The translations under genes were made by a program, and so were the position numbers. This document shows positions 43,896 to 53,121 of a stretch of 64,000 nucleotides of DNA, one piece after another. Every line of letters begins with the position of its first letter. Position 1 is the stretch's first letter. The notes beneath the pieces were generated by a model. It searched no databases. It was not told where the DNA came from and was given only the letters and a program-made list of their open reading frames with translations. The stretch comes from CAINVV01 sp964528535 (lineage in GTDB: Bacteria; Bacteroidota; Bacteroidia; Bacteroidales; Prolixibacteraceae), in assembly GCA_964528535.1 (NCBI GenBank), contig CAZGSQ010000003.1, forward strand, positions 1 to 64,000. Direction: 5' to 3'.

Positions 43896-46676
43896 TTATT
43901 GAAGCTTGAACTCAATCGGTATCGTATATTCCACACTTACCGGCTGTCCGCGTTGCTTTCCGGGCTTCCAGTCGGGAGAACTGTTGACAACCCTTATTGC
44001 TTCTGCATCGAGTGCAGGACTGACAGATCTTTCAACTTTTGCCTGTTCAACCTTACCAGTGCTGCTTACAACAAAAGATACAAAAACTTTGCCCATTGCT
44101 TTCTCCTTGATGGCTTCTGCGGGATATCTGACCTCTTTGGCGATAAATTTGCGCAGTTCCAAGGCACCACCCGGAAATTCAGGCATCTCTTCGACAACCA
44201 CGAAGACCTGTTTTTCAACTTTCTCGTTGATTTTAGGCGGGGTAACAGAGACAGTCTCCTTAGATTTGCCGCCATCCAATGCGAATTTTACAGGAACCGT
44301 ATAAGAGACGGGCACAGCTTCGCCTTTTTGCTTGCCCGGTTTCCATGCCGGCAACAAACTGACCACGCGTAGGGCCTCCTTGTCGAGCAGAGGATGGACT
44401 CCCCTGGCAATTTTAGTATCGCCAACGGTGCCGTCCGCCTTTACCACAAATGTTACGAACACTTTCCCCTGGATGCTGTCTTTGATGGCATCCGCCGGAT
44501 ATTTAACGGCATGCATCATAAAATCCCGCAAGGCCAACTCTCCTCCCGGAAATTCAGGCATCTCTTCTACCACAATGTAAACGCCATCCGGTCTTTGGGT
44601 GCCAATTTTTGGCGCAGGAAAGGGCAATGCTTGTATGGCATTTTTGTCACCTTCAAGAGCAAATTGTACCGGAATCGTATAGGCCACATTGACTGCCTGC
44701 CCTCTCTGTTTTCCTGGCTTCCAGACTGGCAACAGGTTGATCACCCTCAATGCCTCCTGGTCTAACAACGGATGAACTCCACGTACTATTTTGGCATTTG
44801 CCACCGTTCCGTCGGACTTCACCACGAAGCTTACAAAAACCCTGCCCTGAATATTTTCCTTGACTGCATTGTACGGATACTTGACTGTACTACCAATAAA
44901 ATTCCTCAGTGCCAGCTCTCCGCCGGGGAATTCGGGCATCTCTTCAACTACCACGAATACGGTCATACCATCTTGTGTGAACGCTTTATCGGCTTTGGCA
45001 GGCGCTCCAGCGTTAGCCATGGCCGCTACTTTTGCCTTGGTGGTAATCAGAATCACGCCATTCTTGCCCAATTCGCCATACAAAGTCTTACCTGATTGAT
45101 CCTTTAATACTGAAATTGATTCTATCTGATCCGGTTTTACCTGGCTCATGCCCTCTTTCGTGGTTTGAACGCCATCCAGCATGATCAAGGGTGGATTCAC
45201 ACTGTTGATTTTTTCGGTGAGATCAAGTGTCTCTTCCTTACGCACTTCTACCTTTTTGTCAGAAGCTGCAGTCGCAACAGAATTTTTTCCGGATTTTGCC
45301 TTGGTATAAATCAGAATCACCCCGTTCTTAGCCTTTTCCCCATACTTATCAGTGGCATTTTTGTCCTTGAGTACATTGATGGATTCAATTGTTTCGGGTT
45401 TGATCTTGTCCATGATAGCTTTGGTAATCGGGAAACCATCCAAAAAATACAAGGGTGGGTTTTCATTGTCAATTCCCTTTACAGATACAGGAGGTGGTGG
45501 TGGCGGAGGTGGTGGTGGAGTTCCATAACCAACAACAACCACTTCGTCCAGACCAACCTTGCTGCCCTCCATCACAATTTTCATCGGTTCTCCTGTCACT
45601 TTCTGAACTTTTGAGCTGAATCCGACAAAAGAGAAGACCAGCTCTCCATCTGCCGGAATTCCTTTGAGCAGGAAATTACCATCTTTATCGGTGAGCGTTC
45701 CTATTGTTGAACTTCTCAAAATGACAGAAGTTCCTTGCAATGGCGTAGTGCCATCTGCCTTTACCACCTGACCTTTGACATCCACTGTCTTGCCTTGAGG
45801 TACTTCACTGCTGTTTTCACTTCCGTATTGGTACTCAGGCACAGCGAAAGCATAAAACAGCATCGCAGCAAGGGGCAATACCACCAACATCTTCAGTTTT
45901 CTGAAGGGGGAATCTATTTTCTTTTTCATCATTTTAAATCTTTTTTTGTTTAATGAATAGCTGAATGAGTTGGTTAGTCTGAAGACAGGCGCTCCCAACA
46001 ACTGATTCAACAAGGCAGCCTGGTAAATGACCGGATCGACCGTACTTTCAAGGGCCCGTTCGTCGGCCAGGTATTCATGGTTCTGGCGAACCAGATGGGC
46101 ATAAATCCATGCAAATGGATTGAACCATTGCACCATGCAGACCAATTCGACCAGCAACAGGTCCAACCAGTGACGTTGGCGAATGTGTTCCTGCTCGTGG
46201 TTCATGATCTCCTTCATTTCATGTGCCGATGTGGAAGGATTGACAAACACGTAGGAGAAAAATGAAAACGAGGAGGCGTAATCAGCCGTCCGGACCAGTT
46301 TGACAGCACCAGATTGTTCGTAGCCGGCTTCCTTCAATTTACGGACGATCTTCCACGTCTGAAAGAGCAGCCGAAGCAGAAAGAGGATCGTTCCCGACAG
46401 GTAGATCCAGTAGTAGAACGGAATGGCTTTATCATCGGCCACGATCATTCCGACTACCAGGTCACCTGCCGATGCTGAATCGGTTGACAGGGCAGGAATG
46501 ACAACTGTATAATGAAAAGTATAAAAAGGGAAGAGCAAGGAGGCGATGATTCCGGCTAACAGGAAGTGCCTGTTCAGCCTGAAATAGCGTTCGTTGCGCA
46601 GCACCAGGAGGTAAACAAGGGCGAAACCAGTCAGCCATGCGGCTGATTTTAAAAGAAACAGGCCTATTGCTTCCAT
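43896..46676 (-). CDS. BlaR1-like M56 metallopeptidase with plug-like and triple TonB C-terminal domains
   Basis: 926 residues. Residues 1-290 form a BlaR1/MecR1-like M56 membrane protease with about four helices and the zinc motif HEQEH (160-164) plus EYLADERAL. A carboxypeptidase-regulatory beta-sandwich follows (VKGQVVKADGTTPLQGTSVI), then a run of ten prolines, two TonB-plug-like segments (PPLYFLDGFPITK and PPLIMLDGVQTTK, each ending in NGVILIxTKAK), and three tandem TonB C-terminal domains, each starting EEMPEFPGG and holding GxVFVxFVV. The paired BlaI gene starts upstream. It probably senses an envelope signal, cleaves BlaI, and may contact TonB-dependent receptors. Confidence 0.9.
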   Translation of the reverse strand: MEAIGLFLLKSAAWLTGFALVYLLVLRNERYFRLNRHFLLAGIIASLLFPFYTFHYTVVIPALSTDSASAGDLVVGMIVADDKAIPFYYWIYLSGTILFLLRLLFQTWKIVRKLKEAGYEQSGAVKLVRTADYASSFSFFSYVFVNPSTSAHEMKEIMNHEQEHIRQRHWLDLLLVELVCMVQWFNPFAWIYAHLVRQNHEYLADERALESTVDPVIYQAALLNQLLGAPVFRLTNSFSYSLNKKRFKMMKKKIDSPFRKLKMLVVLPLAAMLFYAFAVPEYQYGSENSSEVPQGKTVDVKGQVVKADGTTPLQGTSVILRSSTIGTLTDKDGNFLLKGIPADGELVFSFVGFSSKVQKVTGEPMKIVMEGSKVGLDEVVVVGYGTPPPPPPPPPPVSVKGIDNENPPLYFLDGFPITKAIMDKIKPETIESINVLKDKNATDKYGEKAKNGVILIYTKAKSGKNSVATAASDKKVEVRKEETLDLTEKINSVNPPLIMLDGVQTTKEGMSQVKPDQIESISVLKDQSGKTLYGELGKNGVILITTKAKVAAMANAGAPAKADKAFTQDGMTVFVVVEEMPEFPGGELALRNFIGSTVKYPYNAVKENIQGRVFVSFVVKSDGTVANAKIVRGVHPLLDQEALRVINLLPVWKPGKQRGQAVNVAYTIPVQFALEGDKNAIQALPFPAPKIGTQRPDGVYIVVEEMPEFPGGELALRDFMMHAVKYPADAIKDSIQGKVFVTFVVKADGTVGDTKIARGVHPLLDKEALRVVSLLPAWKPGKQKGEAVPVSYTVPVKFALDGGKSKETVSVTPPKINEKVEKQVFVVVEEMPEFPGGALELRKFIAKEVRYPAEAIKEKAMGKVFVSFVVSSTGKVEQAKVERSVSPALDAEAIRVVNSSPDWKPGKQRGQPVSVEYTIPIEFKLQ

Positions 46677-46677
46677 C

Positions 46678-47055
46678 TTATTCGATTTTATTACGTTTTA
46701 CCAACTCCTTTTTAGTCTCTTCGAGCAGCAGTTCAAGATCCTTGATCGAGAGGTCATTTTCTTTGGCAAAGAAGGAGGCCATGGCCGGGAAGGAGTTGTT
46801 GAAATAGTTGTTCATCAATCCGAAAAGCTGCTTTCCGGAGTACTCCTTCTTCATCACCAACGGATAATAGACAAATACTTTGCCGTAATCCTTGTGACCA
46901 ACAAATCCTTTTTTCTCAAGAATTCTTACTACCGTGGATACCGTATTGCGTGCGGGTTTCGGCTCGTCGAACCTGTCCAGAATATCTTTGACCAGTCCCT
47001 CGCCCAGCTCCCACAGGATCTGCATAACCTGTTCTTCTGATCTTGTTAATTGCAT
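46678..47055 (-). CDS. BlaI/MecI/CopY family repressor
   Basis: 125 residues from ATG 47055 (MQLTRSEEQVMQILWELG), the standard BlaI N-terminus; the codons upstream overlap the promoter. Winged helix with NTVSTVVRILEKKGFVGHK, and the dimerisation/cleavage half has KEYSGKQLFGLMNNYFNNS. It is immediately followed by the M56 gene (1-bp gap). Cleavage by the M56 protein would relieve repression of this operon. Confidence 0.94.
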   Translation of the reverse strand: MQLTRSEEQVMQILWELGEGLVKDILDRFDEPKPARNTVSTVVRILEKKGFVGHKDYGKVFVYYPLVMKKEYSGKQLFGLMNNYFNNSFPAMASFFAKENDLSIKDLELLLEETKKELVKRNKIE

Positions 47056-47086
47056 GGTTGTATTTGTTTTTGTCAATCCTTCAAAA

Positions 47087-47110
47087 CAAATATACAACTA
47101 TGTTTATAGT
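47087..47110 (-). promoter_or_regulatory. promoter and BlaI operator
   Basis: On the minus strand TATATTTG (47087-47094) is the -7 box, 32 bp before the blaI ATG. The dyad ACTAT-GTTT-ATAGT (47097-47110) covers the -7/-33 spacer, as expected for a BlaI-type repressor site. Confidence 0.6.
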
Positions 47111-47473
47111 CCCACAATAGCATTAAGATTATTTAACTAAAAAATTAGTTAAAATTGATCCGGGCGTGTTATCCAATTCATATTCAATTTCTTAAATTGA
47201 ATATTCAATGCAATAACAGGTTGAATTGTCGCACCGTTAAACAATAGCGGCTTTATTCATTGATTTATACCAGCAGATTGTTTCCCGCATCGTTGCTCGC
47301 CAGATGAAAAATCGGTGCGTGCAGAGGCACCAAGGACGCTGCAAAATTTGGGATTCCCGGTCTTCAACAGATTGCTTCACACTTCGTTCCTCGTGTTCGC
47401 AATGACACCGCGTTTACGTGTCAGGGGTGAGAAGGGAAAAGGGATCATGATTAAGATGAAAACCACAATTGAA
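47111..47473. other. 363-bp intergenic region
   Basis: No gene seen. Contains the REP-like hairpin at 47371-47403 and a smaller GACAC/GTGTC pair just after it; the left part is A/T-rich with repeated ATTCAAT/ATTGAAT words. Confidence 0.5.
47371..47403. repeat. REP-like hairpin (ATTGCTTC...GCAATG type)
   Basis: ATTGC at 47371-47375 and GCAAT at 47399-47403 bracket a partly self-complementary core with CTTCGTTCCTCG. This resembles the widely dispersed bacterial intergenic repeat of the form AGATTGCTTC...CGCAATGAC. One copy seen here. Confidence 0.5.
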
Positions 47474-48244
47474 CTACAATCTTTGCACTGACATTCCTCC
47501 ATCCACCAAAACTACTTGCCCGGTCGAGTAGGGCATACTTCCGGTAGCCATGGCCGCAGCCACTTTGCCAACATCTTCGGGCAAACCCCATCGTGCCTGA
47601 ATTGCCAGTCCGTTTTGAAAAAGAAGGTCGTATTTTTTTTGTACCCCCGAGGTCATGTCTGTTCGGATCACACCCGGCTGAATCTCATATACCGGAATGT
47701 CGAACTCTCCCAATCGGGTGGCCCACAATTTGGTGGCCATGGCAATTCCTGCCTTGGAGATGCAGTATTCGCCCCGGTTCACAGAGGCAAAGGAGGCAGA
47801 GACTGAGGAGAGGTTGATGACACAAAAGAATTCATCAGGCACCTGTTTCTTGATTTCGATCATTTGATTGGCAACCAGTTGCGTTAGGAAATAGGGTCCC
47901 TGCAGGTTAACATGGAGTACCTGCTCAAAACTTTCCTCAGTGGCATCGAGGATATCCCTTCTTTCGGAGGGTGAAATTCCTGCATTGTTAACCAAAACAT
48001 TGATCTTTCCAAAGCGCTTCAAAACAGCCTCAATCAATTGGGCTCTTTCTGCAGCGACCGACACATCACTGCAAAAATAGGTTACCTCGCTACCATTTGC
48101 CTCCAGCTCTTCCAGAACATGCATGACAGCCGATTGCTCCCGTTTTCCGCTCAAAGCCAGATTGAATCCGGCTTTGGCCAGTTCAAAGGCAATTCCCAAT
48201 CCGATGCCACGGGTTCCTCCTGTGATTAATGCAATTTTTTTCAT
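47474..48244 (-). CDS. short-chain dehydrogenase/reductase (3-ketoacyl-ACP reductase-like)
   Basis: 256 residues from ATG 48244 (MKKIALITGGTRGIGLGIAF). The NAD(P) motif TGGTRGIG, NNAG at about 90, the catalytic Ser and YCISK (YxxxK) are intact, and the C-terminus ends TGQVVLVDGGMSVQRL. A classical SDR; the annotation as 3-ketoacyl-ACP reductase is by family only, as substrates of this group range from sugars to acyl chains. Neighbours in sugar catabolism favour a polyol or sugar substrate. Confidence 0.88.
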   Translation of the reverse strand: MKKIALITGGTRGIGLGIAFELAKAGFNLALSGKREQSAVMHVLEELEANGSEVTYFCSDVSVAAERAQLIEAVLKRFGKINVLVNNAGISPSERRDILDATEESFEQVLHVNLQGPYFLTQLVANQMIEIKKQVPDEFFCVINLSSVSASFASVNRGEYCISKAGIAMATKLWATRLGEFDIPVYEIQPGVIRTDMTSGVQKKYDLLFQNGLAIQARWGLPEDVGKVAAAMATGSMPYSTGQVVLVDGGMSVQRL

Positions 48245-48699
48245 TTTCGATTTTGGATTACGCTCCTTTACCACAGATTACACAGATTAAAGGAAGTAAT
48301 GTCTTCTCAGTTTATCCTTTCATTCATTTTTTTGCCGGTAGGGTTGATGGGCAGCCACAAGGGCCGCCCCAACTATTGTCGGTTCTTAACTCTCAACTAT
48401 TTTCCTCCCCAACTCCGGAGATCCACTCCACTAGTCGTCCCGTCTTCCTATACTTTCCCTGTCGATCATTCGTGCCTTCCGTCCGATCCCATCCTATCCT
48501 ATCTCCTTTCTCAACATGCTACCGCGGACGGTGATCTCCATGCATTTATTTTCCAGTGCTCCGCCCCTGGCTACCAATATTTCGCCACTCCGTGGCTAAA
48601 CCCCAATTTCATTCATCCCCAATCTACGTTTCCCATTGCTCGTCCAATCGTCCTTGTCGTCCACTCGTCTTCATACGTGCTATCAATTTCGGCGTTCCA
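48245..48699. other. 455-bp pyrimidine-rich intergenic region
   Basis: Strong C/T bias on the plus strand from about 48370 to 48690 with no protein-like frame despite several open ones. It begins with an ACCACAGATTACACAGATT word (near 48280) and holds a REP-like element at 48349-48370. Confidence 0.5.
48349..48370. repeat. REP-like palindrome (GGGGCGGCCC-TTGTG-GCTGCCC type)
   Basis: GGGCAGCC and GGCCGCCCC flank ACAAG. This matches the common dispersed bacterial repeat of the form GGGGCxxCCCTTGTGGxxGCCC. A single copy in the window. Confidence 0.55.
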
Positions 48700-49863
48700 T
48701 CAAAATCCCAGCGCGGGAACTTCTACCCAGCAGCGTTTCGCCCAGCTTTCCAATCCTTTCTCGGCCAACTGGACTCCTTTGGCGCCTTCGAGCAAGGTCC
48801 AGCGGAAGGGTTCATCCTTTACCACATGCTTGAGGAAGAGCTCCCATTCTACTTTGAATGCATTGCCAAAAATCTCCTGTTCGGGTACTTTCGACCATCC
48901 TTCGTAAAAATTGATCGGGCTCGGTACATCCGGATTCCAGACCGGCTTGGGGGTATTGCCGTAGTGTTGGGTCCAGCATTCGCGCAATCCGACTACGGCA
49001 GAGCCTTTGGTGCCATCCACCTGGATGGTAAGCAAATCATCTCTTCTAACCCTTGTAACCCAGGATGAGTTGAAATGGGCGATGATGCCACCCTCCAATT
49101 CAAAGGTGGCATAGGCTGCATCGTCGGCAGTACATTTGTAGACTTTCCCCTGCTCATCCACACGTTCGGGGATATGGGTCGCACCGAGACAGAAGACTCC
49201 CTTCACGTTTCCGAATAAATTATCCAGCACATACCGCCAATGGCAAAGCATGTCGATGATGATGCCACCATCGTCTTCCTTCCGGTAGTTCCAGCTGGGC
49301 CGTTGTGAAGGCACATTGAATCCTTCGAACACCCAGTATCCGAACTCGCCCCTGACTGAGAGGATCTTACCGAAGAAATCGTTTTCCATCAGCCGTTTCA
49401 GTTTCAGCATTCCCGGTAGGAAAAGTTTGTCCTGGACGACACCGTGTTTGACACCGGCTTTTTCACACACTTCATACAACTCAAGCGCAGTGGCTACATC
49501 TGAAGCAATGGGTTTTTCGCAATAGACATGTTTCCCGGCTTTTGCAGCCATCTTTACGGCTTCGGCCCTTCGTCCGGTGGTCTGCGCATCAAAATAGATC
49601 TGGTAGGAAGGGTCATTCATCACCTCATCCAGGTTGGTGGTCCATTTTTCGACACCCGACATTTGAGAAAGCTTCCTGAGTTTGATCTCATCCCTGCCAA
49701 CGAGAACCGGATCTGGGATGATAAATTCAGCCGGACCGCACTGCACTCCTCCCTGCCTGATGATTTCGATGATCGAGCGCATCAGGTGCTGGTTGGTTCC
49801 CATGCGCCCGGTAACGCCGTTCAGGATGATGCCAACTTTGTGAATGGTAGTATTTTCGTTCAT
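48700..49863 (-). CDS. Gfo/Idh/MocA family oxidoreductase
   Basis: 387 residues from ATG 49863 (MNENTTIHKVGIILNGVTG). N-terminal Rossmann fold with NGVTGRMGTNQHL, the EKPI catalytic motif (YCEKPIASDVA) and a C-terminal alpha/beta dimerisation domain. Oxidises or reduces sugars or cyclitols with NAD(P). It is third in a run with the TIM-barrel isomerase and GH88 genes, consistent with uronate or keto-sugar use. Confidence 0.9.
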   Translation of the reverse strand: MNENTTIHKVGIILNGVTGRMGTNQHLMRSIIEIIRQGGVQCGPAEFIIPDPVLVGRDEIKLRKLSQMSGVEKWTTNLDEVMNDPSYQIYFDAQTTGRRAEAVKMAAKAGKHVYCEKPIASDVATALELYEVCEKAGVKHGVVQDKLFLPGMLKLKRLMENDFFGKILSVRGEFGYWVFEGFNVPSQRPSWNYRKEDDGGIIIDMLCHWRYVLDNLFGNVKGVFCLGATHIPERVDEQGKVYKCTADDAAYATFELEGGIIAHFNSSWVTRVRRDDLLTIQVDGTKGSAVVGLRECWTQHYGNTPKPVWNPDVPSPINFYEGWSKVPEQEIFGNAFKVEWELFLKHVVKDEPFRWTLLEGAKGVQLAEKGLESWAKRCWVEVPALGF

Positions 49864-50020
49864 CAGTTCTTCAATAATAAATTGTCTAACAAGATAGCAA
49901 ATTAACCCCAGCCCTACCACAAATTTCACAAATTTTCACCGATAAAAGAAGAGATGCTATCTCCGTTTCCCTTTTCAACCACTCTCCTTGTCCCAAAGTC
50001 GCAAAGTGCCCCAGTCCATC

Positions 50021-50851
50021 CTAAGTCTTCGTCAAATATGCCTCTTTGATCCTTTCGAGATACTCCCGCTGATCCATGGACCAATATTTGTCCGAAAATA
50101 TTTCTACCTCGTTGTATCCACTGAAGCCCGCCTCTTCGACCCACGACCTGATTTCGGGGATGTTGATGCATCCATCGCCCATGAGTCCGCGGTCGTTCAG
50201 GAAATCCAAAGTTGGCACATTCCAGTCACAGACATGGAAGGCAAAAAGGTGGTGTTGCGCCGCACACCTTTTAATTTCTTCCTGCAGATCCGGATCCCAC
50301 CAGAGATGGTAGACATCAACAGCTACACCAACCAGATCAGAATTGATCATTTCGGCCATGTCGTTGGCTTGACGGAGTGTGTTGATGGCAGAACGGTCGG
50401 ATGCATACATCGGATGAAGTGGTTCGATAGCGAGCTTGATCCCCGCACTTAGCGCTTCTGGCACTATTTTGAGGATTCCTTCCGCTATCTGCTCCCTCGA
50501 TTTCTCCAGCGACTGCCCCCTGTCGGAACCACAAACCAATACGATTGAGGGTGCCCCAATTGCTTCCGCCTGTTCAATGGCGAACAGGTTGTCGTCGATC
50601 GCCAATTTTCGCTTTCCGGCAACGGTAGATGGGAAAAATCCTCCCCGCGCAAGCGACACGACCTCCATTCCAAAATCATCCAAAAGTGCTTTTACCTCCG
50701 TCAGATTTTTGTTATCCAGCACGTTGCGCCAGATGGTGATTCCCTTTATACCAGCTAAGGAGTAGTTTTTAACACATTCTTCGATGTTCCACGGTTTGGT
50801 GGTCAGTGTATGTACACAAAGTCTGGAGAGGTCTCTCATTTTAGATGCCAT
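50021..50851 (-). CDS. sugar phosphate isomerase/epimerase (AP endonuclease 2-type TIM barrel)
   Basis: 276 residues. Metal-site residues appear in LAIEPLHPMYA, GVAVDVYHLWWD and FAFHVCDWN, and in EVEIFSDKYW near the C-terminus, as in xylose isomerase-like TIM-barrel epimerases. The start may be ATG 50851 or ATG 50839 (MRDLSRLCVHT). 3 bp after the GH88 stop, so cotranscribed. The 157-bp gap to the Gfo/Idh gene holds only a CACAAATTTCACAAATTT-type spacer. Confidence 0.88.
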   Translation of the reverse strand: MASKMRDLSRLCVHTLTTKPWNIEECVKNYSLAGIKGITIWRNVLDNKNLTEVKALLDDFGMEVVSLARGGFFPSTVAGKRKLAIDDNLFAIEQAEAIGAPSIVLVCGSDRGQSLEKSREQIAEGILKIVPEALSAGIKLAIEPLHPMYASDRSAINTLRQANDMAEMINSDLVGVAVDVYHLWWDPDLQEEIKRCAAQHHLFAFHVCDWNVPTLDFLNDRGLMGDGCINIPEIRSWVEEAGFSGYNEVEIFSDKYWSMDQREYLERIKEAYLTKT

Positions 50852-50854
50852 GAA

Positions 50855-52234
50855 TCAAAGTATTCCATTGAAAAAAGTATAATACGACTCGCCTGAGATG
50901 ATTCTGTGCAAGAACAAAGCACACTCACGCATGTGGTAGTCACCCCACATGCTTGATTCGTTGCAGGGAATTTTGTACCCATCCGGGATGTTGTCCCAGC
51001 CATTTGGCCGATGGTACACAGAATGGAGCAAGAGGCCCTGGTGCTCCGTATCTGTCGACAAATAGGGCAATTCCAGTAGCCTGGACGCAAGGGTCAATCC
51101 AGCCTGCCAATAAAGGTTGCCGGCATCAAGATTGCCTCTGCCAGTCAAATAGTGTCCCAAACGAAGCAATCCCTGGACTGCAATGGCTGCGGCAGAGCTG
51201 TCGACCGGTTCGTGGTTGTTGAAAGGATCTGCCCTGCGAAAAAGGTAGTCGTGCAGGTGTGCCATACCGGGTGCGCCGGTGTCCCAGTAAGGAATTCCAT
51301 CCGTTGGCGTATTGGCCAGGTAGAAATCGCAGGTTGCCCTGGCGGCAGAGGTAATTTTTCCGATGATGAATCCCTTGTCTCTTGAAGTCGAAAATTCCTC
51401 TTCCGACAATGTGTCCAGGAACTCGAGTTCTTCTGCAAAACCGAGCATGGCCCAAGCCAATCCACGTGTCCATGTGGTGAATCCTGAATAGCCTTGCTGG
51501 GAATTCGGACATCGGTAGTTTCCGTCTTTCGGGTTGAAGATTGATTCGTGGGCAGTGCGTCCCCACACATCGTAGCTATCGCGTCCCTCGCCATAAAATA
51601 TGTTGTACTTCGCTGTGGCCAGCAGATGGTAAATTGCGCGATCCAAAAGCGAAATATGTCTGTCGTTTTCTCCCGGAAGGTAATGGTGCAGTTTGTGCGC
51701 CAACATCAAAACCCTGCACGACCGGATGGTATCTACAAACAGGGAGTGGGGGCCGTTGAAGGAGTAAATGAAACCCCCATCAGCAGTTTTGCTCCACCTG
51801 TGAGCCTGAACCGCACCGGAGGACTTGATGGCCAATTCATAGAAACGGAGTTCCCAATCGTTCAGTGGAATTCTGCCCTCTTTTATCAGCCGGTGAAGGT
51901 TCCCGTAGGTGCTGACATTGTTGAATCCGTGGTCGTGTACGCCGGTATGGCTGATGTGCGGGGCCATCTTGTATACCGTTTTTTGCCGGGCCATCTCCAG
52001 AAAGGAATCATCACCGGTTGCATCGAACTGCAGAATAGCAGACCCAAACTGGAAACCCTGGGTCCATTCGGTCCAGCCACGGGTGGTGTATTTCCCGTTT
52101 TTGGTAAATACAGGTGCACCCAAGGCAGGGTCGTAATCCTTTTCTATGGCTTTGATCTTCTCTCCTGACAATTTCCAGAATTGATTCAGTTTTTCTTTGA
52201 GATCGGTGGGTTGGAGTTGGGTATTAATAATCAT
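50855..52234 (-). CDS. glycoside hydrolase family 88-like protein
   Basis: 459 residues, alpha/alpha-barrel. WTEWTQGFQFGSAIL, HTGVHDHGFNNVSTYGN (containing the Asp typical of the GH88 active site) and GFTTWTRGLAWAMLGFAEE match unsaturated glucuronyl hydrolases, which remove delta-4,5-uronic acids from oligosaccharide ends. No signal peptide, so intracellular, acting on imported oligosaccharides. First gene of the sugar operon with the isomerase and dehydrogenase downstream. Confidence 0.85.
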   Translation of the reverse strand: MIINTQLQPTDLKEKLNQFWKLSGEKIKAIEKDYDPALGAPVFTKNGKYTTRGWTEWTQGFQFGSAILQFDATGDDSFLEMARQKTVYKMAPHISHTGVHDHGFNNVSTYGNLHRLIKEGRIPLNDWELRFYELAIKSSGAVQAHRWSKTADGGFIYSFNGPHSLFVDTIRSCRVLMLAHKLHHYLPGENDRHISLLDRAIYHLLATAKYNIFYGEGRDSYDVWGRTAHESIFNPKDGNYRCPNSQQGYSGFTTWTRGLAWAMLGFAEELEFLDTLSEEEFSTSRDKGFIIGKITSAARATCDFYLANTPTDGIPYWDTGAPGMAHLHDYLFRRADPFNNHEPVDSSAAAIAVQGLLRLGHYLTGRGNLDAGNLYWQAGLTLASRLLELPYLSTDTEHQGLLLHSVYHRPNGWDNIPDGYKIPCNESSMWGDYHMRECALFLHRIISGESYYTFFNGIL

Positions 52235-52441
52235 AAGGCCGTTGAAATGTCAATGGATTGTTATTCAATATTAGGAAATTTCTAACAAAAATCTTCTCTT
52301 TTTTCGACAAAGTGAGGAAAAACCATAGATATTATCTTAATGATGGAGGAATCTGGATTTCTCGTTGTAACGATGTAAAAAGCACCAATAAGGCATAGAC
52401 TAGAACATTTAAAAATTTTCCTTCTGAATTCCGACTATTGC

Positions 52442-52462
52442 AACTATTAATAGTTACATTTG
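52442..52462 (+). promoter_or_regulatory. HicAB promoter with palindromic operator
   Basis: AACTATTAATAGTT (52442-52455) is a perfect 14-bp palindrome abutting the -7 box TACATTTG (52455-52462), 18 bp before the hicA start. Placement suits autorepression by HicB. Confidence 0.6.
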
Positions 52463-52480
52463 TGGTGTAAATTTCAACGA

Positions 52481-52738
52481 ATGGGAACCAAGGAGAAGCT
52501 TATAGAGCGGTTTAAGAGACAGCCCAAGGATTTTACGTTCAATGAATTAATGCGTCCATTTCAAATTCTTGGTTTTGAGGTGAGTCAAAAAGGCAAGACA
52601 TCCGGCTCTCGGGTTGAGTTTGTCAACAACGAAAAAGAGCTCTCCTATGGTGCTCATAAACCACACCCAGACAGTGCGATAAAAAGCTATGTAATGAAGC
52701 AAGTCCTTGAATTTTTGACATCTAACAAAATTATATAA
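52481..52738 (+). CDS. HicA family toxin (GSR variant)
   Basis: 85 residues from ATG 52481 (MGTKEKLIERFKRQPKDFTF), which begins after the promoter box. Double-stranded RNA-binding-like fold of HicA interferases. The usual GSHH catalytic region reads KTSGSRVEF, and histidines appear instead in AHKPHPDSAIK, a known HicA subtype. The partner hicB starts 8 bp after the stop. Confidence 0.85.
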   Translation: MGTKEKLIERFKRQPKDFTFNELMRPFQILGFEVSQKGKTSGSRVEFVNNEKELSYGAHKPHPDSAIKSYVMKQVLEFLTSNKII

Positions 52739-52746
52739 CGCTCAAA

Positions 52747-53112
52747 ATGGGAACTTTAAAATACAAAGGCTATTCAGGAACTGTTGAGTACAGTGAAGAA
52801 GACAGTTGCCTGTTTGGAAAGGTTATAGGAATGAGTAAAAATGTACTTACCTACGAAGGCAATACTGTCGAGGAGTTGAAAGCTGATTTTGAGGCTGGTA
52901 TTGACCTATACCTCGAAAGCTGCAAAGAGCGGTGTGTTAAACCTCAAAAACCCTACAGCGGATCTCTGAATATCCGGATTCCATCGGAGGTACACAGTCA
53001 ACTGGCACTTAAAGCGCAAATGACAGGCCGTTCCATCAATGCGGTTATCAAAGATTTGCTGACGAATCAGTACCATGGCATCAAACCGATCCAAATTTTA
53101 TCCGACCGATGA
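52747..53112 (+). CDS. HicB family antitoxin
   Basis: 121 residues. N-terminal HicB domain (YSGTVEYSEEDSCLFGKVIG and ADFEAGIDLYLESC) and C-terminal ribbon-helix-helix/Arc-type DNA-binding half with NIRIPSEVHSQLALKAQMTG and RSINAVIKDLL. It should bind the palindrome at 52442 and neutralise HicA. Confidence 0.92.
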   Translation: MGTLKYKGYSGTVEYSEEDSCLFGKVIGMSKNVLTYEGNTVEELKADFEAGIDLYLESCKERCVKPQKPYSGSLNIRIPSEVHSQLALKAQMTGRSINAVIKDLLTNQYHGIKPIQILSDR

Positions 53113-53121
53113 TTTTCTCTC

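Noticed and set aside
48299..49068. Long plus-strand frames in the pyrimidine-rich spacer and antisense to the Gfo/Idh gene
   Set aside because: Pro/Ser-rich reading caused by C/T bias; the minus-strand gene has all family motifs.
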